The translations under genes were made by a program, and so were the position numbers. 64,000 bases of DNA from Candidatus Poribacteria bacterium (lineage in GTDB: Bacteria > Poribacteria > WGA-4E > PCPOR2b), in contig JAPPKS010000029.1 of the NCBI GenBank assembly GCA_028819845.1, positions 199,332 to 263,331 on the forward strand, given 5' to 3'. Below the pieces are notes generated by a model. The model did not search any database. It had not been told where the DNA came from and saw only the letters and a list, made by a program, of their open reading frames with translations. Numbering within the stretch: the first letter of the stretch is position 1; every line of letters starts with the position of its first letter. Below, piece by piece: positions 27,415 to 35,806 of the stretch.

Positions 27415-27852
27415 ATGATTAAAACAAAGATATTTGCCGTGTTACTAATCGCTTGGATTTCAGTTTCGTTTTTGGGATGCGGTGATAGTGAGGACGGTCC
27501 AGTCAATCCGGTTGAGCCAGACGTTGAACTTGAGCTGATGTACGACGATCCAGCACAGGCTGGCAGGCCCGTTCCTTCATTCTCGAACGATATTCTGCCT
27601 ATCCTCACTCAACGGTGTGCATTGTCCGGTTGCCACGTTGCCGGCGGACCGCACGGCGTCGATCTCAGGACGTATGAGTCCGTCCAAAAGGGAGGAGAAC
27701 ACGGCGCAATCGTCGTTGCGGGCAATGCGGCCGAAAGCGAGATGGTCGAAGAAATAGTAGAGGGCAATATGCCGCTGGGCGGGCCGCGGCTGAAAACCGC
27801 TCAAATTCAACTCATTATTGACTGGGTCAACTCGGGCGCAAATAACGATTGA
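27415..27852 (+). CDS. Lipoprotein with CX4CH cytochrome-like motif
   Basis: 145 residues. A lipoprotein signal (VSFLGC lipobox) is followed by an acidic linker and a domain starting PSFSNDILPILTQRCALSGCH. The haem-type motif is C-A-L-S-G-C-H, a CX4CH spacing seen in cytochrome-like domains of lipoproteins from Planctomycetes and Bacteroidota. A later methionine in NMPLGGPRL could be the distal ligand. The domain ends TAQIQLIIDWVNSGA, as is usual for these proteins. No partner gene is adjacent. Confidence 0.8.
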   Translation: MIKTKIFAVLLIAWISVSFLGCGDSEDGPVNPVEPDVELELMYDDPAQAGRPVPSFSNDILPILTQRCALSGCHVAGGPHGVDLRTYESVQKGGEHGAIVVAGNAAESEMVEEIVEGNMPLGGPRLKTAQIQLIIDWVNSGANND

Positions 27853-28188
27853 ATCCGAAACGCTTCCGAGTACGTTGTTACGAGTGCGTAATCATTCCGC
27901 TCCTTAGCAAGCTAACTATTGCCCGCAAGTCTCTGGAGTTAGACGCCGTCTATGTTTGGGCTAAGAACGATTGTTCCTTTCGGTATGTTGTAAACTGTGG
28001 GAGGGACATCCCTGTCCCGATAATCAGGGCTAGGAAGCCTTTCCCACATGTGTTTTAAAACATTGTTACGTCAAGAATGAGGGGCGGCAAAACTCATTCC
28101 CCTCCTTACCAAGGAGGGGCAAGGGGAGGTTAACCGAAATACCACCCTTTGTCTATTCGCCAAATTATCAAAAAGAGAACTTTAACCC
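27853..28188. other. Intergenic with two hairpin repeats
   Basis: About 335 bases. It holds GGGACA-TCCC-TGTCCC at 28003-28018 and CCCCTCCTT-ACC-AAGGAGGGG at 28099-28119. No gene was recognised. Confidence 0.5.
28099..28119. repeat. CCCCTT/AAGGGG-type intergenic hairpin
   Basis: A perfect nine-base inverted repeat with a three-base loop, followed by a further partial copy (GGGGCAAGGGGAGG). Same type as at 78-98 and 48530-48544. Confidence 0.65.
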
Positions 28189-28989
28189 ATGAACGACGCC
28201 GAAAAATATCTCTTTGACCTAAACGGTTATCTCGTCGTCGAGGGCGTGCTCCCACCCGACGAAGTCGCCCGCGCCAACGAAGCCATCGACCGTCATTGGC
28301 ATCGGAATAAAATTCGTTCCCGCGAGGAGACATTAGACGGCGGCTCAACGTCGCTCCGGGGTGAGCAGGGACGCGGCGAACTGGGCAATATGCTTGATTG
28401 GGAAGAGCCGTGGTGCAACCCTTTCCGAGAAATGTTGGCGCATCCACGGATTGTCCCTTATCTTCATCAACTCCTCGGCAAAGGTTTTCGGATGGATCAT
28501 CCGATGATTCTTTTGTCGATGGAAAAAGGAGCGGAAGGCTTTCTGTTTCACGGGTCTTCAGGTCCCGGCTTCGATCCAAACCAATATTACATCGTCCGTG
28601 ACGGCAAGATACATAACGGGCTGACAGTTGTGGCATTTCAACTCATGGATGTGAATCCGGGTGACGGGGGGTTGATTGTCATCCCCGGTAGCCACAAGAG
28701 CAATTTCCCATGCCCCGAAGAGATACGCCGCTACAAAAACTATCAAGAACACGTTCGGCAGGTTGTCTGCAAAGCCGGAGATGTGGTTATCTTCACTGAA
28801 GCCGTCACGCACGGGACGCTGCCTTGGACTTCGGATCGTCCGCGCCGGTCGATATTGATGCGGTACACCACCGGAAACATGGCGTATGTTCCCGCCTACC
28901 CCATCCCTGAATGGGCAAATGAGCGGGAGCGAACCGTGATGGAACCGCCGTACCATACGCGCCTAAACCGCCCAGTGTTGGACGAATAG
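28189..28989 (+). CDS. Phytanoyl-CoA dioxygenase family protein (HxS variant)
   Basis: 266 residues of the PhyH superfamily. The N-terminus (YLFDLNGYLVVEGVLPPDEV) and GDGGLIVIPGSHKSNFP are typical. The first metal motif reads H121-G-S123 instead of HxD. The distal histidine is H208 (EAVTHGTLPW), and RPRRSILMRY may bind 2-oxoglutarate. It resembles the 14.0 kb paralogue in lacking the aspartate. It stands alone, flanked by repeats. The substrate is unknown. Confidence 0.85.
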   Translation: MNDAEKYLFDLNGYLVVEGVLPPDEVARANEAIDRHWHRNKIRSREETLDGGSTSLRGEQGRGELGNMLDWEEPWCNPFREMLAHPRIVPYLHQLLGKGFRMDHPMILLSMEKGAEGFLFHGSSGPGFDPNQYYIVRDGKIHNGLTVVAFQLMDVNPGDGGLIVIPGSHKSNFPCPEEIRRYKNYQEHVRQVVCKAGDVVIFTEAVTHGTLPWTSDRPRRSILMRYTTGNMAYVPAYPIPEWANERERTVMEPPYHTRLNRPVLDE

Positions 28990-29162
28990 AACTAACAGAT
29001 CGACATTTCTCGAAATACTTCTGTCTAACAGTCGGGTGTATTGGCATTTTGGGGTTGCCAATTCAAAAAAGCGGCCGTGTAAATTGCCAAAAACCCTAGT
29101 TGGGTGAGACGCGCGGCCTATAAGCGTAACCACGAGGATTGCCCCTACAAGGATGATGTGGG

Positions 29163-29181
29163 GGCAGGTCTTGTGCCTGCC
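29163..29181. repeat. GGCAGG...CCTGCC hairpin
   Basis: A six-base perfect inverted repeat with a seven-base loop TCTTGTG, between convergent genes. Confidence 0.4.
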
Positions 29182-29206
29182 TAAAAACTCTGGCCGGTGG
29201 TAAAAG

Positions 29207-30079
29207 CTAGTCATCGTCGATGTTCATTGAGAACCGCGCCCAAACCGGGCGGCGGTCGCTCACCGCTTGTGATGCGGCCAGGTCGTTATTCGCCCAATCC
29301 TTTTCATCGAACTTATCAATCCCGCATTCGCCTGTGTACTCGGATGTATGCCCGCTCTGGAAAAAGATGTTGTCGAATAGGCTGGTATCTTCGATATGAG
29401 ATGCTAACGGTAAGTCAAACAGATTCATCATCGAGGGAATTGACTCGAGCCGCGCAAAGGCCCGGCTGTCGTCCGGATTGCGGTTGAAGTCTCCGAGAAG
29501 AATTACGTCATTTTCGTTTGCGTCCGCATGTTGAACCTGCCGGTAAACATCTGCAAGGCTTTGTATTTCTCGCTGCCTCTCCTCCACCTTCCCCCAAACC
29601 ACCCGCACTACAATTACCGTGAAATCGAAACTACCAGCACGGAACGTAGCGAAGTACGGATCGCGGATAAAGTCTTCCTCACCGTCCGCACCATCGTCAT
29701 ACAACTGCCCCGGTGCGGAAACTGTAGCGAATTGCGGGTCATAAAGGAACGCAAACCGCTCCGTCATGTGACGCCCTACCGCGGGGCTGATGAGATACTC
29801 GTATCTTCGTCCCATCTCCTCCAACTGTGTTACAGTACGCTTCAACACCTGTTCATCGCGTAACTCCACCAGCGCCGCAATGTCATAGCCGATAAGCACG
29901 TCCGCAATACGTTTCACCTCGGCGGCATCCCGGCTTTTATCGCTAAAGACGCGGACGTTCCACGCAGCCACATCAACCGTGTGCTTCTCAACCTGCTTTT
30001 CGCAACCCAAACTCAACACTGCCATCGTCGCGCCAAGAAGAATGATGTGAATCCTGCCCCATTGGAAAAACTTTAACAT
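29207..30079 (-). CDS. Endonuclease/exonuclease/phosphatase family lipoprotein
   Basis: 290 residues with a lipoprotein signal (VLSLGC lipobox). The EEP fold is shown by VAAWNVRVFS near the start of the domain, ALVELRDE (metal glutamate), ILLGDFNRNPDD (catalytic GDFN motif) and a C-terminal SDRRPVWARF in place of the usual SDHxP. The penultimate catalytic histidine is therefore arginine, an unusual change in this superfamily. Probably an exported nuclease or phosphodiesterase, perhaps with altered activity. Confidence 0.85.
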   Translation of the reverse strand: MLKFFQWGRIHIILLGATMAVLSLGCEKQVEKHTVDVAAWNVRVFSDKSRDAAEVKRIADVLIGYDIAALVELRDEQVLKRTVTQLEEMGRRYEYLISPAVGRHMTERFAFLYDPQFATVSAPGQLYDDGADGEEDFIRDPYFATFRAGSFDFTVIVVRVVWGKVEERQREIQSLADVYRQVQHADANENDVILLGDFNRNPDDSRAFARLESIPSMMNLFDLPLASHIEDTSLFDNIFFQSGHTSEYTGECGIDKFDEKDWANNDLAASQAVSDRRPVWARFSMNIDDD

Positions 30080-30311
30080 TGCTATAATATTGCCTTAACT
30101 ATGTGATATAATTGAGAGCGGTTTAGCTTTCGCTCAATAAGAGTGCGCACCGCCGATTGTATATCTTATACATGGTCAAATAACGAATGTCAAGGACTTA
30201 TTTCGGGGATATTTTCAGACATCTGAGGTTGAAATCACAGGTGCGTTTTGCAACTATTGCGGACACGCGCAACGCTTCTCGCATACATGCCGGCGGCGAA
30301 GAAATTGACTA

Positions 30312-30343
30312 AAAACCAAGTTTTTTCTTCAAAACTCGGTTTC
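30312..30343. repeat. Dispersed GAAACYRAG palindrome, copy 2
   Basis: AAAACCAAGTTTT and AAAACTCGGTTTC, an inverted repeat with two mismatches around TTCTTC. Same family as 27306 and 41129. Confidence 0.75.
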
Positions 30344-30532
30344 TTAACGCAACGGTTTTAACGGCGAAATTCCTTTGAGATTTGATGTGTCTTGTGCTAC
30401 TATAAGACGCCATTCCTGCAAACTCACGCTCGGCAATGGGGAGGCGGTGTAGAGTGAATCCCTTATCAAAAAGGCGAAGGTGTGTGGTGAAGAAGATGAA
30501 TCAACCTTTATTCTTAACTCAAATGACCACAA

Positions 30533-30607
30533 AAAGCCCCAGCGGGGCGATAGGTGTATAGAAAAAAGAGCAAAACCTCCCCTAAAGCCCCAGCGGGGCG
30601 ACAGGTG
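30533..30607. repeat. Two copies of a 24-base GCCCC-AGC-GGGGC repeat
   Basis: Units at 30533-30556 and 30584-30607, starting 51 bases apart, differ by one base (GATAGGTG against GACAGGTG). Each can fold a five-base perfect stem with an AGC loop. The left half recurs at 45866-45880. Confidence 0.75.
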
Positions 30608-30751
30608 GGTTTCATTGAGTTGGTGCTCAACAAACTTAATTAATTGTCATTGGTTTCGAGATTCCTAGTTGAATAGAGTCCTGCAATTGAATACCTACCT
30701 TTAGAAATTCAACTGCGTAAGTCCTATTTAGCGATCAGAAGGAGTAACATC

Positions 30752-33463
30752 ATGTCCAAGTCTATGCACAATCTGTGGAATACGCTTTGTTCATTTGAAT
30801 GCGGTGCGGTGCAACGCCAATACTACTCGATTTCAGTGTTAGAGGAACAGGGGATTGGTCCAATTTCTCGGTTGCCCGTGAGTCTGCGGATTGTGCTTGA
30901 ATCGCTGTTGAGAAATTATGATAACCAGCAGATTACAGAACAAGATGTCGAAAATCTGGCAAATTGGGACGCGAAAACGCCTAAACCTGTCGAAATCCCC
31001 TTTAAACCTGCGCGCGTCATAGCTCAAGATTTCACGGGCGTACCGCTTCTCGTTGATCTCGCCGCGATGCGATCGGCTGTCGATGAACTCAACAGCAATC
31101 CGCAAATTATCGAACCGGTCATTCCGGTCGATCTGGTGATAGATCATTCTGTGCAAGTCGATGCTTACCGCTCTGAAAACGCCCTGCAAATCAATACCAG
31201 AATCGAATTTGAACGGAACAAAGAGCGGTACGAATTTCTTAAGTGGGGGCAGGGCGCATTTAACAGTTTCAAGATAGTTCCGCCGTCAATCGGCATCGTG
31301 CATCAGGTGAATCTGGAATATCTGGCGAGGCTCGTCGTAGATAGCCGCCTTAACGGAAGTGGCGTGGCTTACCCGGACACCTTGGTAGGAACTGATTCCC
31401 ACACAACCATGATCAACGGTTTGGGAATCGTCGGTTGGGGGGTCGGCGGTATTGAAGCCGAAGCCGCCATGTTAGGTCAGCCGGTATACATCTTAACGCC
31501 GGAGGTGGTCGGGGTAAACTTGAGCGGCTCGCTGCATGATGGCGTCACGGCGACGGACCTTGTCTTAACGGTCACACAGAGGTTGCGTGAGACCAAAGTT
31601 GTCGGAAAGTTCGTCGAATTCTTCGGTGAAGGCGTCGAAGCCCTCTCTCTGCCGGATCGTGCGACCATCTCAAACATGTGTCCCGAATACGGCGCGACAA
31701 TCGGCTTTTTCCCCCCTGACGCCGAAACCATGCGTTACCTCAACCAAACCGGCAGAGAAGAATCACAGGTTGCGCTGGTGGAAGAGTATCTCAAACGGCA
31801 GCAGTTGTTCGGTATTCCCAAGACCGGAGATATAGATTATTCTTCCGTGTTGACCATCGAACTCGATGCCATTGAACCGAGCATTTCGGGGCCCAAGCGG
31901 CCGCAGGATCGCATTGTTATCTCAAAAGTCAAAGACACCTTCTCCAATCTCTTGAAGCAGCCGATTACGGATGGCGGATACGGACTTTCTGAATCCGACT
32001 TTCATCTGCATGGAAGCGTACCTACTCAAGGCGAGCAAATAACGCACGGTTCAGTCGTCATTGCCGCCATCACCAGTTGCACCAACACTAGTAATCCTTC
32101 CGTGATGATCGGCGCCGGACTACTGGCAAAGAAAGCCGTCGAGCACGGTCTCCGAGTTCCCGATTATGTCAAAACCAGCCTCGCGCCCGGTTCGCGGGTT
32201 GTCACGGAGTATCTAAACCAAACCGGATTGCTCGGTTATCTTGAAAAATTGGGGTTCGGGCTCGTGGGATACGGTTGCACCACCTGCATCGGAAACAGCG
32301 GCCCTTTAGATGAGACTGTCCAACGCAGAATTGACGAGGAAAACTTAGTTACCGCCAGCGTTCTCAGCGGCAACCGCAATTTTGAAGCGCGCGTCCACCG
32401 AGATGTCAAAGCCAATTTCCTAATGTCCCCGCCGCTTGTTGTCGCTTACGCGCTGGCTGGCACCATTGATATTGACCTTAATGGCGAACCGTTGGGATAT
32501 TCTGATGCGGGTGCGCCCGTATACCTCGCCGATGTCTGGCCCGCGAGTCGTGAGATTGCCGAATTGGTGAGCCAGTCGGTTGATCCAGCCTCGTTTAAAC
32601 GTCTGTACGCAAAGATTGACGACCAGAGCCCGGAATGGGACAAGTTAGAACCGCCCGAAGGCGGAATTTATCGTTGGAGCGAGGCAAGTACATACATTCA
32701 GAAGCCGCCGTTTTTTGAAACTTTTAAACTCCAACCCGAATCCATTACCGATATTAGGGGCGCGCGCGTCCTCGCCCTGCTTGGCGATTCGGTGACGACC
32801 GACCACATCTCTCCGGCTGGCGCAATTGGTGCCGATAGCCCGGCTGGAAAATACCTGGTGAGTCGGAACATCCCGGTCAAAGACTTCAACACATACGGGT
32901 CGCGGCGCGGAAACGACCGCGTGATGACGCGCGGAACGTTTGCGAACAATCGCGTCAAGAACTTGATGCTGCCCGGCGTCGAAGGCGGTTATACGCTCAA
33001 ATTTCCCTCTAAAGAAAAGACTTCAATCTATGACGCCGCGCAATATTATGCCGAGCAGGGCACGTCGCTCGTCGTGTTTGCGGGCGCAGAATACGGTTCC
33101 GGAAGTTCTCGGGATTGGGCGGCTAAAGGTGTTGCCCTGTTAGGTGTCCGGGCTGTCGTCGCCGAGAGTTTTGAGCGGATCCATCGGAGCAACCTGATTG
33201 GTATGGGGGTGCTGCCGTTACAGTTTCAGGGCGGCGAGAGCATTCAGTCTCTGAACCTAGACGGAAGTGAAATCATCAATATCACCGGTATTGAAACCAA
33301 TCTTGAACCCGGACAGACAGTCAACATGGCATATATTGACGAATCTGGCGCGCAGTGCCAGACACAATTGCTAGTTCGAATAGATACCCCGGTCGAAGTC
33401 GAATATTACCGGCACGGCGGAATCCTCAACTACGTCTTGAGAAATCTAATGGCATCAGAATAA
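30752..33463 (+). CDS. acnA: Aconitate hydratase (AcnA type)
   Basis: 903 residues. Aconitase interconverts citrate and isocitrate in the TCA cycle with a [4Fe-4S] cluster. Cluster cysteines are C443 (TSCTNTSNP), C509 and C512 ([12 protein letters not shown]). [21 protein letters not shown] and the swivel-domain motif [10 protein letters not shown] are those of the AcnA/IRP1 class, as are the length and domain order. GAAGGAG precedes the ATG. It stands alone, with no other TCA gene adjacent. Confidence 0.97.
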   Translation: MSKSMHNLWNTLCSFECGAVQRQYYSISVLEEQGIGPISRLPVSLRIVLESLLRNYDNQQITEQDVENLANWDAKTPKPVEIPFKPARVIAQDFTGVPLLVDLAAMRSAVDELNSNPQIIEPVIPVDLVIDHSVQVDAYRSENALQINTRIEFERNKERYEFLKWGQGAFNSFKIVPPSIGIVHQVNLEYLARLVVDSRLNGSGVAYPDTLVGTDSHTTMINGLGIVGWGVGGIEAEAAMLGQPVYILTPEVVGVNLSGSLHDGVTATDLVLTVTQRLRETKVVGKFVEFFGEGVEALSLPDRATISNMCPEYGATIGFFPPDAETMRYLNQTGREESQVALVEEYLKRQQLFGIPKTGDIDYSSVLTIELDAIEPSISGPKRPQDRIVISKVKDTFSNLLKQPITDGGYGLSESDFHLHGSVPTQGEQITHGSVVIAAITSCTNTSNPSVMIGAGLLAKKAVEHGLRVPDYVKTSLAPGSRVVTEYLNQTGLLGYLEKLGFGLVGYGCTTCIGNSGPLDETVQRRIDEENLVTASVLSGNRNFEARVHRDVKANFLMSPPLVVAYALAGTIDIDLNGEPLGYSDAGAPVYLADVWPASREIAELVSQSVDPASFKRLYAKIDDQSPEWDKLEPPEGGIYRWSEASTYIQKPPFFETFKLQPESITDIRGARVLALLGDSVTTDHISPAGAIGADSPAGKYLVSRNIPVKDFNTYGSRRGNDRVMTRGTFANNRVKNLMLPGVEGGYTLKFPSKEKTSIYDAAQYYAEQGTSLVVFAGAEYGSGSSRDWAAKGVALLGVRAVVAESFERIHRSNLIGMGVLPLQFQGGESIQSLNLDGSEIINITGIETNLEPGQTVNMAYIDESGAQCQTQLLVRIDTPVEVEYYRHGGILNYVLRNLMASE

Positions 33464-33959
33464 ACCGCGGAACGCCAAGCAACAACTAATGAGAATCGAG
33501 TTTCGAGGTGAGGACTTACGCAATTCGGTTTGAAATAGCGCAATTCATTTCGTGTCGGCAGGTCGTTCACTTACTAGGGCGTGTTGACATTTATGTAAAA
33601 CGGCCTGTAATCGTAGGGGCGAGGTTGCCTCGCCCATTGACCAACGCGGGCAGGGAACTTCCAACCATACAGATTGAGTCGAATTTGGTCAAACAACCTA
33701 CAGCAGTCGGAAATCGTATCTGATTGTGAAAAAAGGGTTGGGGGACCCAACCCCTACGAAGCGTCATGTGTCTGTGCACCGTTCTTGATTGTCCGGTTGC
33801 GATGAAATGTCAACAAAACCTAATACACCGCCTGACACGCTGTTTTGTGTAGAGGCGGGCAAAATAGAGGATTCCTATCGCAGTCGCTATTCGCTCCCTT
33901 AATTCCTACTACGAACCATTGGCTGTTCACCCGCGTAAATCCTAAAGGAGTAGACTAGA
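33464..33959. other. Intergenic, largely a MITE-like element
   Basis: About 495 bases between aconitase and the DUF2007 gene. Half is the 244-base element described separately. The rest shows no gene. Confidence 0.6.
33577..33820. mobile_element. MITE-like element, 244 bp, with terminal inverted repeats and TA flanks
   Basis: Both ends are 16-base inverted repeats with three mismatches (left GGGCGTGTTGACATTT; the right end, reverse-complemented, reads GGTTTTGTTGACATTT). Each end is flanked directly by TA (33575-33576 and 33821-33822), as expected of a TA target duplication of the IS630/Tc1-mariner type. Inside are two perfect hairpins, GGGCGAGG-TTG-CCTCGCCC (33617-33635) and GGGTTGGG-GGA-CCCAACCC (33735-33753). 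No transposase is encoded, so it would move only with a transposase supplied elsewhere. Confidence 0.65.
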
Positions 33960-34334
33960 ATGCCGTTCTGCCCGGAATGCAACGCTGAATATCTTGAAAG
34001 TGTTTCGGTATGTGCGGACTGTCAGGTCGCGCTAGTCCCTGAGCGCCAATCCGAAGACACCGTTGAATACATCAATTGGGAGGTTGTCCACCAAGTCCCC
34101 AATGAAGTAGTTGGAAACATCATCAAGGGCGTGTTGGAGTCGGCTGGTTTCGATGTCCTGTTGCGGTCGTATGAAGTCGTCGCTCACGGCGGACTCAGCC
34201 CAAAACCTCAATGGGGCGATATTCTCGTTCGCGGTGACGATGTGGAACGTGCGGAAGCCATTGTCGATTCGTACATTTCCTCCTTATCGGAAGATGACGC
34301 CGAGAGTCGCGAATCTGAACTCGAAAACGTGTGA
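33960..34334 (+). CDS. Zinc-ribbon and DUF2007-domain protein
   Basis: 124 residues. The N-terminus has two CxxC pairs (FCPECNAEY, VCADCQVAL), a zinc ribbon. Residues about 38-105 fit DUF2007, a small ferredoxin-like domain called a putative signal-transducing protein (VVHQVPNEVVGNIIKGVLES, DILVRGDDVERAEAIVDSYI). AAGGAG precedes the ATG. It ends 24 bases before the SLBB gene and may be co-transcribed with it. The function is unknown. Confidence 0.8.
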   Translation: MPFCPECNAEYLESVSVCADCQVALVPERQSEDTVEYINWEVVHQVPNEVVGNIIKGVLESAGFDVLLRSYEVVAHGGLSPKPQWGDILVRGDDVERAEAIVDSYISSLSEDDAESRESELENV

Positions 34335-34358
34335 ACTTAATGCGGAGGAATTGCTTTA

Positions 34359-35729
34359 ATGATTTACTTACGCTTGATTTGCGCCGTATGCCTTCTTATT
34401 GGTGTAAATTTTACCGCTTTTGCCGATTATCGAATCGAGCCGGGGGATACCCTCCAAATTGTTGTCATCGGTCAAGCTGATTACTCTCAGACGGTAAAAG
34501 TCAGAGCGGACGGGATGATAAGCTACGTTGACGGCGATCTGCCGGTTTCCGGCAAGACGCCGGAGGAGGTTAGGCTGCAAATCTTGGAACACCTGCGTCA
34601 ACAAAAGCAGCTTTTGAGTCCGAATATCATGGTTTCACCGCTGCCCGCGGAGGACGAAATTTTTGTCGGCGGTGCGGTTAACTTGCCAAACCGTTACCCG
34701 CTTCAGTTGCAGGATGAAATTGGGTTGGACCACGCCATCGCAATGGCGGGTGGCGCTGACGCCAAAGCAGATCTCACCCGCGTCCAAATATATCGCCAAG
34801 ATGGCACCGTCGAGCAATATGACCGCTCTCTAGGGGCTGATTATGAATACATCCTCGTCCGCGGAGGCGATTTGGTGCGCGTACTGGCGCAAGGCGTCGT
34901 TGATGTGCAGGGGCAGGTCAACAAACCCGGAAGAATCCTGATTCAGGATGGCATCCAAATTGGCGACGCACTCGCCCGCGCGGGCGGTCCTGATAATAGG
35001 GCGGACCTTTCCAAATTAGTCATTGTCAGACGCGGAAGCGAGCCAATCGAAGTCAACCGCGCTGAGCCGTTTTGGCGGAGTGCCAAGGAATCCGGCGGTA
35101 AGTATCTGCTGGTAGACGGTGACACGCTGTATGTCCCGCCGCTCGGCGTGGTCGAAGTGCAGGGTCAAGTCAACGTCCCGGGCAGTAGAATAGCGATTCG
35201 CGACCGAATTCGGGTAGCCGATGCCATCTCGCGGGCGGGAGGCGCAGATGATAGAGCCGACCTTTCCGAATTGGTTATCACCAGAACCGATGGCGAAAGG
35301 GTCGAAATTAGCATCCCAGATCGATTTTGGGAAGAACCCAGCGATGGCGAAACGGAGCACTATTTGTATGATGGAGATTCACTGTATGTTCCCAACGCCT
35401 ATGAGGTCGAAACCATATATGTGCTCGGTTATGTACGTAATCCCGGCGCCTACAAGATTCGCGATCCGATTACACCGGCGCAAGCCATCGCTCACGCTGG
35501 CGGAGAAGAGGCGGAGGCGAATCTCGGAGATATAGAAATCATTCGAAAAGACGGAAGCGTCGAAAAAATCAATCTTAAAGAACACAAGAAACAGATGCAA
35601 GAAACCAAGATTTTACTGCATCCAGGCGACTCCATGCGGGTCAATAAGGGGTTTCAGATTAACTGGGGATTGGTTCTGAATTTCCTCTCGGTCACAACGG
35701 TCACAATAGGCCTCATCATCAGCAACTAA
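34359..35729 (+). CDS. Polysaccharide export protein with SLBB repeats
   Basis: 456 residues. The signal peptide ends AFA-D. A Poly_export domain begins DYRIEPGDTLQIVVIG (22-100), followed by four SLBB-type domains, each with a version of GQVNxPGxxxIxDxIxxxDAIxRAGG, near residues 110, 185, 265 and 358. A C-terminal hydrophobic segment (LVLNFLSVTTVTIGLIISN) could be the outer-membrane helix. This matches Wza-like outer-membrane exporters, although no lipobox is present. GGAGG precedes the ATG. The neighbouring polytopic protein suggests an exopolysaccharide locus. Confidence 0.88.
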   Translation: MIYLRLICAVCLLIGVNFTAFADYRIEPGDTLQIVVIGQADYSQTVKVRADGMISYVDGDLPVSGKTPEEVRLQILEHLRQQKQLLSPNIMVSPLPAEDEIFVGGAVNLPNRYPLQLQDEIGLDHAIAMAGGADAKADLTRVQIYRQDGTVEQYDRSLGADYEYILVRGGDLVRVLAQGVVDVQGQVNKPGRILIQDGIQIGDALARAGGPDNRADLSKLVIVRRGSEPIEVNRAEPFWRSAKESGGKYLLVDGDTLYVPPLGVVEVQGQVNVPGSRIAIRDRIRVADAISRAGGADDRADLSELVITRTDGERVEISIPDRFWEEPSDGETEHYLYDGDSLYVPNAYEVETIYVLGYVRNPGAYKIRDPITPAQAIAHAGGEEAEANLGDIEIIRKDGSVEKINLKEHKKQMQETKILLHPGDSMRVNKGFQINWGLVLNFLSVTTVTIGLIISN

Positions 35730-35806
35730 TCTCGCCTTTCGTACATTCTCTTCGCCCAAGGTTTATTAAAAATTGGACGAAGAAAAGAGTCGCTCACATA
35801 CTAATC

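Larger units (their letters stand above)
30080..30751. other. Intergenic with palindromic repeats
   Basis: About 670 bases upstream of the aconitase gene. It holds one dispersed GAAACYRAG palindrome (30312-30343) and two copies of a 24-base unit with a GCCCC-AGC-GGGGC stem. No gene was recognised. Confidence 0.6.
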
